DNA from: a virus
Strand: one strand, 5' to 3'
IMG/VR virus record: IMGVR_UViG_3300048836_000600
Span: 1-47,603 of that record
Length of the DNA stretch: 47,603 nt
This document shows positions 39,218 to 47,571 of this stretch, one piece after another. The notes beneath the pieces were generated by a model. The model saw only the letters and a program-made list of their open reading frames with translations. It was not told the origin of the DNA and made no database searches. Made by a program: the position numbers and the translations under genes. Position 1 is the first letter of the stretch, and every line of letters begins with the position of its first letter.

Positions 39218-40471
39218 TTAGACGTTGGTCTGGATGACGATCTGCGACTGGTTCTGAGCCGTAGAAGTGGTGTGCGGGCGAAGTGAACGAAACTCCATTT
39301 CGACCGGCAGGCCGGTGGCAACGGCGTCACCGATAGCGCCCGAGTTGAACTTGCAACGCGGGAAGGTGAACGACAGGAAGCCGCCCGGAAGGCTGGCCGG
39401 CGAGTCCATGCGAAACATGAGGGCCGCTTCACCCTCGTCGTGGAAGAGGTTGTACATCTTCTCGTCTTCGAACAGCACGGTGACCTTGCCGGTAACCATC
39501 TGCGTGTTGCCCCACAGCGCTTCGGGGATCACGTTCTGGCCAACCACTTCGGAGCCACCGAGCTGGTTGTCGACGGTGAAGTTCAGCTCGGTGACCGTCG
39601 CCAGCGTGCGTGAGCCGTTGGTATCCGAGATGGCGATCACGCCGTTGACCGCGGCCAGCACAGCGTTGCTGTTGCTGGCGGTGTACACGCCGCCACCTTG
39701 GCCGCTGGCGGTTGTATCACGAAGAGCGCTTGCGTCCTTGCCAAGGAAGTTCCAGGTGATCGTGGCCAGACCCGTCGGCGGCAAGGAAACAGCCGCGCTG
39801 TTTACGCGCATGCCCGTGAACGTCTGGAACTTCGGAACAGTCAGATCCCTGTACGCCCGCTCGAGCGTGAAGGAGTTGTACACGGCGCCGACCACGGCTT
39901 TCTTGCCGGCAACAACGATAGTAGCAGAGCCAGACCCTGCGGCGAGGGCCTTGTCGACCGTCATGGACAGCCCGTTGGAGGCGATACCGATAACCGTGGC
40001 ATTGCCGTTATTCGCGGTGACAGCCGCACCGGAAACCGTGATGCGGTCGCCAATGCGGAAGCCCGTGGTGATAAACGACGTGGCCGACGTGATGGTGTTC
40101 GTCGGGGCCGCGGCGAAGGTCAGTGTGCCGGTGAGGGTTGTGGCCGCGCCAAGCGTCCACCCTGCAACGATATTGCCTGCGGTCGTACCAACTGGTGCAG
40201 TGCCGAGCAGCGCGATGAAGAAGTCGTCGTAGCTTCCGGGCGAGATTTCAGTCTCAACGTCGCCGGTTGCGCGACGAACACCGTGCCGCGAGTCTGCGAG
40301 CATACGGTCTGACCGTACTTCTTCAGAGTCGTACGTGTCCTTGGTCAGGTTCAGGCCCGCAGCGCTTTTACGCCGAACGGACTTGTACGCGGCGACGGTA
40401 GGGGCGGAGCCATACGTGCTTTCCAGCGCGTACCCAAGATCGGCTTGTGAGCCTGTTGCAATTCCAGCCAT
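39218..40471 (-). CDS. Major tail tube protein
   Basis: The 417-residue protein (MAGIATGSQADLGYALESTY) is beta-rich with an inserted Ala/Thr-rich Ig-like segment (about 105-190) and a C-terminal YNLFHDEGEAALMF region. Such sequence is typical of siphovirus tail tube subunits of the long type. It lies directly before the chaperones. The insert may form the outer decoration of the tube. Confidence 0.85.
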   Translation of the reverse strand: MAGIATGSQADLGYALESTYGSAPTVAAYKSVRRKSAAGLNLTKDTYDSEEVRSDRMLADSRHGVRRATGDVETEISPGSYDDFFIALLGTAPVGTTAGNIVAGWTLGAATTLTGTLTFAAAPTNTITSATSFITTGFRIGDRITVSGAAVTANNGNATVIGIASNGLSMTVDKALAAGSGSATIVVAGKKAVVGAVYNSFTLERAYRDLTVPKFQTFTGMRVNSAAVSLPPTGLATITWNFLGKDASALRDTTASGQGGGVYTASNSNAVLAAVNGVIAISDTNGSRTLATVTELNFTVDNQLGGSEVVGQNVIPEALWGNTQMVTGKVTVLFEDEKMYNLFHDEGEAALMFRMDSPASLPGGFLSFTFPRCKFNSGAIGDAVATGLPVEMEFRSLRPHTTSTAQNQSQIVIQTNV

Positions 40472-40482
40472 GTCTGTATCTC

Positions 40483-40911
40483 CTAAGCTGCGCGGGTAGC
40501 GCGGTGAAAGTAACCTTCAATGGTGACGGATGACCCCAGCCAGTCCGGTTCCGTGATCGTCATGCCCCTGCGGGCTTCTGTCACGACGCCCGAGTAGCGG
40601 GACTGTGTGTCGCGAATCTCCTGCCCAGGGTGGAACAGGGCGCGGATAGTGTCCAGCATGTTCTCGTGATCGGTGAGCCGACCGCCGATAGGGCTGAACA
40701 GGGTAAGTCGGTAGTGGAACGTCTCACGGACGTAGCCGTCGCTGCCCCACGTCTCAATGGGAGAGTCAATTGGCAGCAGCTGTTCCCGAAGCCAAGACGT
40801 CCCGATCACCGGGGTGTAGGGGCGGCCCTCGTAGGCGACCGCCGGCAGGCCCGTAATCGTGAGCAACTGGCTTCTCAGGTAGGACCGTACAGAGCTTGTC
40901 CAATCAGCCAC
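40483..40911 (-). CDS. Tail terminator-like protein
   Basis: The 142-residue product starts at GTG 40911. The alpha/beta sequence (MLDTIRALFHPGQEIRDTQS, then VTIEGYFHRA) and position directly before the tail tube gene fit a tail terminator (gpU type), which caps the tail tube. Assignment is from context and size. Confidence 0.65.
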   Translation of the reverse strand: MADWTSSVRSYLRSQLLTITGLPAVAYEGRPYTPVIGTSWLREQLLPIDSPIETWGSDGYVRETFHYRLTLFSPIGGRLTDHENMLDTIRALFHPGQEIRDTQSRYSGVVTEARRGMTITEPDWLGSSVTIEGYFHRATRAA

Positions 40912-41002
40912 TTACGACTACTCTCGGTAAATATCACGTCGGGTGCGGTAAATAACGAATCTGCCGCGTTGGCGCAGTATAGCGCAAAACCAGGGGGGAA
41001 TA

Positions 41003-41440
41003 TCAAGGGATTCCACTGCCATCGACGCCCTGCGTGATGATGGCCGTATAGGTGATCGGGATATTGTCTGGCTCGAGGGTCGACACGCTGTTGATCGTCC
41101 ACCACGTCGCGTCCGGGGTGCTGCTCGTGCCGAACACCAGCTTGTCGCCGGCCATGGGCGTGAAAGGAAACGGGGAGCCGTTGCTGAGTACCGCGGGCAT
41201 GAGCGCAAGCGCCCTCTCGCCCTGCAGCGCGGCGCCGGGGACCATGGCTTGGTCCCGCATCGTCTGCCCGGTCAGCAGGGGCAGCTTTGCTGCAGCCGTC
41301 ACGAAGGTCTGCCAAGCCGCGCCTGTGTCGACGTCAGTGAGCGGGTTGTACGTGCCTTGCGCCCAGCGGCGGATCGTCACCGGAGTCCCGCTCTCGGTGA
41401 TCATGGCCAGGGCGGTAGCGATCTCCTCGGTGTACGCCAT
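41003..41440 (-). CDS. Head-tail connector-like protein
   Basis: The 145-residue protein (MAYTEEIATALAMITESGTP) ends in a beta-rich segment (WWTINSVSTLEPDNIPITYT). Its place between a DnaT-like neck gene and the terminator suggests a head-closure or stopper protein. A 91-base gap with a CAAAACCAGGG element (about 40984-40994) follows. Confidence 0.65.
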   Translation of the reverse strand: MAYTEEIATALAMITESGTPVTIRRWAQGTYNPLTDVDTGAAWQTFVTAAAKLPLLTGQTMRDQAMVPGAALQGERALALMPAVLSNGSPFPFTPMAGDKLVFGTSSTPDATWWTINSVSTLEPDNIPITYTAIITQGVDGSGIP

Positions 41441-41442
41441 GC

Positions 41443-42057
41443 TCAGTTCTGCGCGTTGTCGTGCTGCCCGACGTAGAAGAGCGGACGCGACGCCCGGTCA
41501 ACTTCAACCTTCGGGGGCAGATCCGCAACCGGCATCGCCGTCGACAGGCTGTCGCCTGTCGTGCGGAGCAGTGGCTGCAGTAGCCCGAAGGCCGCCGTGG
41601 TCTGAGCCGTGAGGGTGGCCGGATTGGCAGACGTCGCGGCGTCCTGGAAGTACTCGATCTCGAGAACGTCGACCTTGCGCCGCTTGACGCCGGCCGCGGC
41701 GGTAGCGGCCACTGGCTGCAGTGTCGTGGTGTTCGCCACAAGCGCGAGATCCGCAGTCGCCTGCTGGACCTTGTCCGGCACGACGTTCGTGGCCACGGGG
41801 TTGCCGTAGGTCTCGGTGACGCCGGTACGTGGCCACGCGAGCGACTGGGTGGTCGTGGTTGGCCTGCCCTTCCACGGGTATACCGCGGCGTTGTGCAGGT
41901 AGTCTGTTGCCTGTATCAGTAAGCCCTGCTTCACGTCCGTCGTGAGCAGTGCCCATGCGGCATTGTTGCGGTCGTCGTGGTACGCGTCCGCGTACGCCAC
42001 AGACGTGAGGGAGGTTGCGTCGCTGAGCCCTGCGCCTGTCTCAACTGTAAAGGCCAC
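41443..42057 (-). CDS. Neck/adaptor protein, DnaT-like type
   Basis: The 204-residue product starts at GTG 42057 behind GAGAGGTAG. Features such as SYADAYHDDRN-like sequence (SVAYADAYHDDRNNAAWALL) and QGLLIQATDYLH plus WPRTG fit the phage family annotated as DnaT-like, which are head-tail adaptors. It directly follows the small head protein gene. Confidence 0.75.
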   Translation of the reverse strand: MAFTVETGAGLSDATSLTSVAYADAYHDDRNNAAWALLTTDVKQGLLIQATDYLHNAAVYPWKGRPTTTTQSLAWPRTGVTETYGNPVATNVVPDKVQQATADLALVANTTTLQPVAATAAAGVKRRKVDVLEIEYFQDAATSANPATLTAQTTAAFGLLQPLLRTTGDSLSTAMPVADLPPKVEVDRASRPLFYVGQHDNAQN

Positions 42058-42079
42058 GGCGGCTACCTCTCAATAAAGG

Positions 42080-42108
42080 GGCAGGCCCCACGTGGCGCAG
42101 GGCCTGCC
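42080..42108 (-). other. 9-bp hairpin in the head-gene operon
   Basis: GGCAGGCCC (42080-42088) pairs with GGGCCTGCC (42100-42108), with an 11-base loop. On the minus strand a weak CCTTTATT follows. It may be an attenuator or processing site between 42153 and 42057. A second imperfect hairpin lies next to it (about 42113-42147). Confidence 0.5.
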
Positions 42109-42152
42109 AAATGCGGCCACCGCTCGAGGGGAGCGAGGGCGGCCGTTACCGT

Positions 42153-42488
42153 TTACTGCCCGATTGGCGGGGCAGTCAGAATCTCGAGATCCTCCAGCGT
42201 CAGCACATCGTCAGCCGTAACCGCTGGGTCTGGCGGAGGAGTCTCCACGGGCTCCTCAACAACGACAGGGGCATCGGGTGCGGGCGTGGCTGTGGCGACG
42301 GGAGCATCGCCCACCTTCGCCAACATACGCCTGGCCATCAGCTGGCGAATACGACGCGGCTGTAGGCCACTTGTGTCCACAACATCGCCGGCAGGGATCT
42401 CCTCCCCGTCAAGCACGAGACCACCGCGCATGGCGATGTACGTGGCATTCGGATCGGGCCTTCGAAAAATGCTCAATCGGCGCGGCAT
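42153..42488 (-). CDS. Small head-region protein
   Basis: The 111-residue protein has a basic N-terminus (MPRRLSIFRRPDPNATYIAM), a short domain with GDVVDTSGLQPRRIRQLMAR, and a Pro/Glu-rich C-terminal half. It follows the major capsid gene, where many phages place a small unassigned protein with an SGL...IRxLM pattern. It may be a head fibre or capsid-associated protein. Confidence 0.65.
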   Translation of the reverse strand: MPRRLSIFRRPDPNATYIAMRGGLVLDGEEIPAGDVVDTSGLQPRRIRQLMARRMLAKVGDAPVATATPAPDAPVVVEEPVETPPPDPAVTADDVLTLEDLEILTAPPIGQ

Positions 42489-42502
42489 GTCTTTCTCCTG
42501 GT

Positions 42503-42526
42503 CAAGAGGGGCTGTTTCCAGCCCCT
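42503..42526 (-). other. 10-bp perfect hairpin after the major capsid gene
   Basis: AGAGGGGCTG (42503-42512) and CAGCCCCTCT (42517-42526) pair with a four-base loop. No T-run follows on the minus strand, so it more likely stabilises capsid mRNA or attenuates than terminates fully. Confidence 0.6.
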
Positions 42527-42551
42527 CTCGTTATGTGCCAGTTACCGACGG

Positions 42552-43562
42552 TTACGGAGCAACGTCCGTGAAGAACACGCCGAGATCCGAACCGACCATC
42601 TTCTGGGCGTACGCCGATTCGATTTCGACGCGATCGCTCTTCAGATGGTCCATACGCAGGGTCGTGATGCGCGTACCGAAAGTGCTCGCGCCCAGCAGGC
42701 CGTTCCACGCGAACGTGTAGCCGGATGCTGGCGTCATCAGGCCAGCTGCAGGCGGACGGTAGCAGAGAAGCGCGGCCTTGGACGAGCCGATGAACTCCTG
42801 CGTATCGGTGAAGGAGCCGGCCAGGGATTCATCCGTCGCATCCGTGGTCTTGATGGCCTTCATCACGAGGATCTCGTCGACCTCGAACAGCGCAGCGACG
42901 GCCTGCTTGGTGATCTTTGCAGGCGTGTTCGGCGTGCCGCCGTAAGAGATACGGTCGAGGATCTCCGGGTGGTTGCGCAGGGCATCCCATGCCAGCTTGC
43001 CCAGCACCAGCACGTTCGGCTCGAAGCCAGTGCGCTGGAGCATGTAGGTCTGGTAGTAGGCAACGTCCAGGATCGGGGTGCTGCTGGCGTTGGTCCAGTG
43101 CAGGATGGACGTGCCAACGACCGGGTTTGCTGCCAAGCCGTCCACGTCCTTGCCCCACTTGGTCGGGACGAAGAACTTCGTTGCGAACTGGGCCTCGCGG
43201 TTGATCAGCGCCTTCTGCGTGACGTAGATCGTGGCCTCGCTGTCCGGGTTGAGCGGATCGTCGTAGTTGGCGCGGGTCTGGTCGTCGATGTCCTTGTGGA
43301 AGCCCCACACGTCCGCGAAGTACGTATCGGTGTCGAGCTTGTAGCCGCCGCCCGCTGACTCAGTGCCGGGCGCACGCTTGCGCATCTCGTCCCGGTTGAA
43401 GTCGCCGCGGTTGTAGCGGAAGTACTGATCCGCCTGCTTGGAAACAGGAATGATCGGGAACACACGCGATGCGACGAACGCATCGGCGCTCTGGACGTGT
43501 GCGACGCTGATATTGGTCAAGGGGCGGCTGACGTGCACCATTGACCGGTTTGGGGTTGTCAT
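42552..43562 (-). CDS. Major capsid protein
   Basis: The 336-residue protein (MTTPNRSMVHVSRPLTNISV) contains FPIIPVSKQADQYFRYNRGD and NREAQFATKFF, patterns of HK97-fold major capsid proteins in siphoviruses. Position after protease, scaffold and decoration genes fits. No long processed delta domain is visible; scaffold is separate. Confidence 0.88.
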   Translation of the reverse strand: MTTPNRSMVHVSRPLTNISVAHVQSADAFVASRVFPIIPVSKQADQYFRYNRGDFNRDEMRKRAPGTESAGGGYKLDTDTYFADVWGFHKDIDDQTRANYDDPLNPDSEATIYVTQKALINREAQFATKFFVPTKWGKDVDGLAANPVVGTSILHWTNASSTPILDVAYYQTYMLQRTGFEPNVLVLGKLAWDALRNHPEILDRISYGGTPNTPAKITKQAVAALFEVDEILVMKAIKTTDATDESLAGSFTDTQEFIGSSKAALLCYRPPAAGLMTPASGYTFAWNGLLGASTFGTRITTLRMDHLKSDRVEIESAYAQKMVGSDLGVFFTDVAP

Positions 43563-43594
43563 GCTGGTCTCTCCTTACCTGTCTGTCAGGTGCG

Positions 43595-43987
43595 TTAAAC
43601 GATGGTATCGAGGGTGCGGTTCGGGCTGATCAGCAACGTGAAGTACTGGCCTGCGTTCGCCTGGGCAGACAGGGCCAAGCCGACAACGTAGCGGGTAGCT
43701 TTGTCCGCGCCGATGTCTGCGAGACGACCGTCGGCGGTGCTCACAGCAACAGCCGTCGCTGCAGTGACAGCCGCACCAGCAATAGCCTTGCTGATGCCAG
43801 AGACAGCCACGGTGACTGCTTCGCCGGCAGCCGCCGGATTCTGCGCAACACCGACGATGGCCGCACTGGTGCCGGCGGCTGGCGTGACGACCGCTTTGCC
43901 GTTCGCATCCACGGAAACAACGCCGTAGATGGGGATGGTGCCCGCGGCCTCGAGTGTGATGGTTGAAAGAACTTCAGTGTACGACAT
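43595..43987 (-). CDS. Capsid decoration protein, DUF2190 type
   Basis: The 130-residue Ala/Val-rich protein (SITL-like start, then VVSVDANGKAVVTPAAGTSA) matches the DUF2190 pattern of phage head decoration proteins. It lies directly before the major capsid gene. These proteins bind and stabilise the expanded capsid. Confidence 0.75.
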   Translation of the reverse strand: MSYTEVLSTITLEAAGTIPIYGVVSVDANGKAVVTPAAGTSAAIVGVAQNPAAAGEAVTVAVSGISKAIAGAAVTAATAVAVSTADGRLADIGADKATRYVVGLALSAQANAGQYFTLLISPNRTLDTIV

Positions 43988-44022
43988 GATGATCTCCTCA
44001 GATCCAGGGTGACGGGCAGTAC

Positions 44023-44787
44023 TTACTGGCTCTCCGCCACGTACTGAGTGTAGAGTTCCGGGTTGGCCTTGGTGACCTCGGCATAGGCCGCCTCGTAGGT
44101 CATGCTGCCGCTCTTGGCGAGCGCCTTCGCGAGCGTATCCAGCTTCGCGGTGGCTTCACCCGCCTGCTGGCCATTGTCGCTGCCCTGCGTTTTCAGCAAG
44201 GTGGCGATCGTGGCGTTGGCAGACTTGAGCACGGTCTCGAGCACTGCGACGTCTTCGGCAGTGGTCTTGTTGCCGGCAACGCGCTTCAGCAGCGGGCCGA
44301 ACTCTTCCGGCTTCTGCGTGAGGCTCTTCAGCTCACTGGCCTTGGCGACGTAGATGACCGTGTCGGTGGCATCCTGCATCTTGGCCAGTTCCTGACGGGC
44401 GTCGTCCGCATCCTTCAGGGCCTTGTTGATCTGCTCCTGCACTTCCTTCGGGAGGGTGACAGGCTTCGGGTTGCGCTCGGCTTCGGCCTTCGCCAGGGCG
44501 TCCCGCTCGGCTTCGGCCGCGGTCACGCGGGCGTTGAGCTTCTCGAGGCTGTCTTTCAGGAAGGCAACTTCCTTGGTCGCTGCAGCTTTCGCAACTTCCA
44601 GGGTGGCCTTCTCCGCAATCGCGGCGTCCAACTGCTTTTTGAGTTCGTCCATGTCCGTCTCCTCAGTAGAAGAATCCCGCTTGAAAAGTACGACCGTGGC
44701 GTGCGGATTCGCTGGACGGTCAACCAAAGAGACCTCTGTCAGGACGAGGTCCGTCAATCTTGCTTTCTTCCGGGCTGGCGTACTCAT
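44023..44787 (-). CDS. Scaffold-like protein with XkdF C-terminal signature
   Basis: The 254-residue protein begins STPARKKARLTDLVLTEVSL and VDRPANPHATVVLFKRD, which resembles the part following the protease core in XkdF-type prohead proteases. Next comes a coiled coil (about 45-110) of scaffold type. ATGA overlap with the protease gene indicates coupled translation. It probably guides capsid assembly and may be cut by the protease. Confidence 0.75.
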   Translation of the reverse strand: MSTPARKKARLTDLVLTEVSLVDRPANPHATVVLFKRDSSTEETDMDELKKQLDAAIAEKATLEVAKAAATKEVAFLKDSLEKLNARVTAAEAERDALAKAEAERNPKPVTLPKEVQEQINKALKDADDARQELAKMQDATDTVIYVAKASELKSLTQKPEEFGPLLKRVAGNKTTAEDVAVLETVLKSANATIATLLKTQGSDNGQQAGEATAKLDTLAKALAKSGSMTYEAAYAEVTKANPELYTQYVAESQ

Positions 44788-45194
44788 GTCTCGAGCACCT
44801 CACGCGTTGCCTTGCCGCCGATGGAGAACGCCTGGAGCTTGCCTTCCTTGACAGCCTTCCAAACTTCATCGGAATCGGCGCGGAAGCCAATCAGGACGCC
44901 ATCCTGCGGGATGTCTATCCCGAGGGCTTTCTTGATATCCGCGGTAAAGGGGAAGGCGAACAGGATCTTGCCAACCCCGACTGGGGTGCCGTCCTCGTTC
45001 CGTAGGTGCATGGCGCAGCCGGTACGGTCGTTGTCCATGAAGGACATGAACGCCTTGGTCAGGACGTCGCCTGGAATGCTGTCTGACTGACTGTCGACAA
45101 CCTCAGTTCCATCGTAGGCGGAGACGTTGGCCCAGCCGAAGACGAGCCTAAGCTCTTCATCGTACTTGACAAGCTGGACAGGCTGATTGGACAT
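44784..45194 (-). CDS. Prohead protease, XkdF type (Peptidase S78-like)
   Basis: The 136-residue protein has VFGWANVSAYDGTEVVDSQS, then GFRADSDEVWKAVKEGKLQA and FSIGGKA, the pattern of XkdF-like serine proteases that mature capsids. It stops at TGA 44784-44786, where the scaffold gene starts in another frame. In other phages these two parts are often one chain. Confidence 0.8.
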   Translation of the reverse strand: MSNQPVQLVKYDEELRLVFGWANVSAYDGTEVVDSQSDSIPGDVLTKAFMSFMDNDRTGCAMHLRNEDGTPVGVGKILFAFPFTADIKKALGIDIPQDGVLIGFRADSDEVWKAVKEGKLQAFSIGGKATREVLET

Positions 45195-45263
45195 GGTGCA
45201 GAACAGTACCCTGGTTTTGACGTGATGTAAAGAATATCGACAGATACCTGCTGTGCCCCGCCC

Positions 45264-45674
45264 CTAGCGGCCCCCAACCATCAGTTCAAGAATCTTGTCC
45301 ACCCGCGCAGTGATCTGCCCGTGCTGCAAGGTCATCTGCTCGCTCAGGGCCTCCGCCCGATGCTCGCCAGCCTCGTTGGTGCTGTCGATCTTCGCGTACA
45401 CTGCCCGCAGTTCCGTTGCCAGTTCCTTGCGTATCGCGTCGTGCGTGGCCGCGTCCGCAACCGCGTGCTGGTTCAGGCCGTGCCGCGCCTCTTTGTGCTG
45501 GATCATGCACAACTCCTCAAGGGCACCCAGCCGCGCCTCATGCTGGCTCCATGTTCTACGGGCAAGCCCAGCCAGCGCAGCAGATAGCGCTGCCACAATC
45601 GTGGAGACAACCCACGCGATCCCACCGCCCACTCCAGATTCAAGAAACGCCTTGACCTGTGTCTGTTCATCCAC
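45264..45674 (-). CDS. Membrane-anchored coiled-coil protein
   Basis: The 136-residue protein has one membrane segment (about 17-38: GGGIAWVVSTIVAALSAALA) and then a long charged helical part (ELATELRAVYAKIDSTNEAG). It is between structural genes. This layout recalls XhlA-like or superinfection proteins but I cannot assign it. Confidence 0.65.
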   Translation of the reverse strand: MDEQTQVKAFLESGVGGGIAWVVSTIVAALSAALAGLARRTWSQHEARLGALEELCMIQHKEARHGLNQHAVADAATHDAIRKELATELRAVYAKIDSTNEAGEHRAEALSEQMTLQHGQITARVDKILELMVGGR

Positions 45675-45695
45675 TGCACCCGTTCCTTTTGTTGT

Positions 45696-46046
45696 TCAGG
45701 CCCATAGAAACCACGCCGCGAACAGCGCACCGATAATTAACAGTCGCTGCTTCATGTCGCAGTCTTTTGAACCCCACAACGGCGGGCCAGCCGAGCGCCC
45801 GTGGTTGTCCTCGAAATGGTTGAGCAGCCGGTCGAGAAACTTGGCGGCTTTGTAGCGATCCCGGTTGTCGTAGAACCAGCGGGACCAGCTCACGACTGCG
45901 CCGCCGGTCAGGACGTGGCTGCCATAGTCGATGGTGTAGAGCAGACGCCACTTCCACGAGTCAGCAGTCCAGTCGCGCTTGAATGGCAGCCCATCGAACC
46001 AGCTGAAGCCGGTGTACCAGAGGAGGATGTTGCGGAAGTAGTTCAT
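45696..46046 (-). CDS. Phage protein with C-terminal membrane segment
   Basis: The 116-residue protein is aromatic-rich (LLWYTGFSWFDGLPF, LLYTIDYGSHVLTGGAVVSW) and ends in a hydrophobic segment (RLLIIGALFAAWFLWA). It may be a membrane-associated protein. No family recognised. It follows the lectin-like structural gene by about eight bases. Confidence 0.6.
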   Translation of the reverse strand: MNYFRNILLWYTGFSWFDGLPFKRDWTADSWKWRLLYTIDYGSHVLTGGAVVSWSRWFYDNRDRYKAAKFLDRLLNHFEDNHGRSAGPPLWGSKDCDMKQRLLIIGALFAAWFLWA

Positions 46047-46053
46047 GTCAGGG

Positions 46054-47571
46054 TCATCCCGCTATAGTTACTGCCAAAGGCGTGCCAAGCTGCGTGTTCT
46101 GCCCAGTCATTGCGTACAGATACCCTGTGCTACCGGTAGTCAATCCACCACAGTTCCCCTTGAGCGTGATTGCAGCAGTTCCCCACGCGGTATACGGCTG
46201 TGGTTCCAGCATCGTGCAGGCAGAGAGCGTGTTGGCGTTGCCTAGAACGATGCGAGTCGAGCCTATGTCAATGAAAATATCTGTGAAGTACCAGTAGTTG
46301 TCCACACCCCAATCTCGTATATACCCGCCACACATGATCGAAGTCTGTGATGGTGGTGAGTCGGGCATAGCCCAATCTGGCCCGTTGGAGGCATCAGATC
46401 TCGGCAGCGCCCGGTTCCTGCCGCGATTGCCGACAGTTGTAGTTTCGAACACATGGCCCCAGCCATCAGTCGGACTGATCCGCATGATGCTCTCAAGTCG
46501 AGTCCAGCCTTTTATCGGATTGGTCGCAGCGATTCCGTAGGTACTAACAGTCGTGTCCATAGTGCCGGAGAGAGTCCACCGATATTCGCCATCGCCAGCA
46601 AGTACATCCCCGTAATTCTCATCTATGTCGGCTATCCCGACGAACGAGTTTGGCGGAGTGTAATAGCCCCCATTGTGGTCCCACGCCCACGGCTTGATCT
46701 GCTTGTCTGGATCACCTGTATTCGTCCCTGAAGTCCACGTTGGACTCAGACGATGATAAAACGAGGTGTAGATCTCAGTGCCCCACGAAGCAGGATGGTT
46801 AACATCAACCTCAACCATCGCATCATATGGGGTTGCATTAGCCAACCCACGACTTGCCGCCCAGTAATGTGTAAGCCTACTGGCATTGGGAGTAGCGACC
46901 ACGGGTATATCCACCGCACCCGATGCTCTGAATCCCGGATTCCGGCCATCTGAGTCAGAGAACGTCGGAGTGGTACTGTCCCCATTCCAGTGGAAGTACG
47001 GGGTATTCGCAGGCTTCGTTCCGAACTGGTCGCCGGTCAAACCGAAGCTTGCAGAGGTGATCGTGAACTCCGCCCCGTGGGTCAGGGTTGTGCCGCTGGC
47101 CGCAATAGTCGTAGACGAGAACGTCGCTGAGACAGACCCAGACGTGAACGTGATCGTCCCGCTGACCGTCTGCGAATAGCCGGTTCCTGCGGTATGGCGA
47201 AGCTGTAGCTGGTCGTTGTTGATGCAAGACCCGCTACCCGCCGAACCCCAACTGCTCCACGCGCCAGACGTGTACTTCCGCCACTCGCACGAGCCATCAG
47301 TGCCGGTGAAGGTGAACGCTGAAGCAGCGGTGATGTCAGTGATTGTGGCGGCATCAGATGTCTGCGTTCCAGCACTGAGCGCAAGCCCTGTCGGGTTGGT
47401 GCCGAAGCTGAATGCGGCGGGCTGAGTGTCGTCGCCACCCGGATCAGGGTACGTCCCAGCAGGGCTGTGACTGAGCAGCACGGTATTACCAGACGTGTTC
47501 ACCGGGAAGCCGTGCGAAGTCAGCAGCGCATTGGGGCTGGCGTATTGCGAGTCTAGGATGGTGTTGGACAT
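46054..47571 (-). CDS. Lectin-like structural protein (possible receptor binding)
   Basis: The 505-residue protein is Thr/Ser/Gly-rich and beta-rich. The first half has Ig-like repeats with a Cys pair (DGSCEWRKY, GSCINND). The second half (about 200-440) has WYFTDIFIDIGSTRIVLGNA, as in concanavalin-A-like lectin domains, and a final Ig-like domain with Cys pairs. It may bind host glycans. The start ATG overlaps the upstream TAA (TAATG). Confidence 0.7.
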   Translation of the reverse strand: MSNTILDSQYASPNALLTSHGFPVNTSGNTVLLSHSPAGTYPDPGGDDTQPAAFSFGTNPTGLALSAGTQTSDAATITDITAASAFTFTGTDGSCEWRKYTSGAWSSWGSAGSGSCINNDQLQLRHTAGTGYSQTVSGTITFTSGSVSATFSSTTIAASGTTLTHGAEFTITSASFGLTGDQFGTKPANTPYFHWNGDSTTPTFSDSDGRNPGFRASGAVDIPVVATPNASRLTHYWAASRGLANATPYDAMVEVDVNHPASWGTEIYTSFYHRLSPTWTSGTNTGDPDKQIKPWAWDHNGGYYTPPNSFVGIADIDENYGDVLAGDGEYRWTLSGTMDTTVSTYGIAATNPIKGWTRLESIMRISPTDGWGHVFETTTVGNRGRNRALPRSDASNGPDWAMPDSPPSQTSIMCGGYIRDWGVDNYWYFTDIFIDIGSTRIVLGNANTLSACTMLEPQPYTAWGTAAITLKGNCGGLTTGSTGYLYAMTGQNTQLGTPLAVTIAG

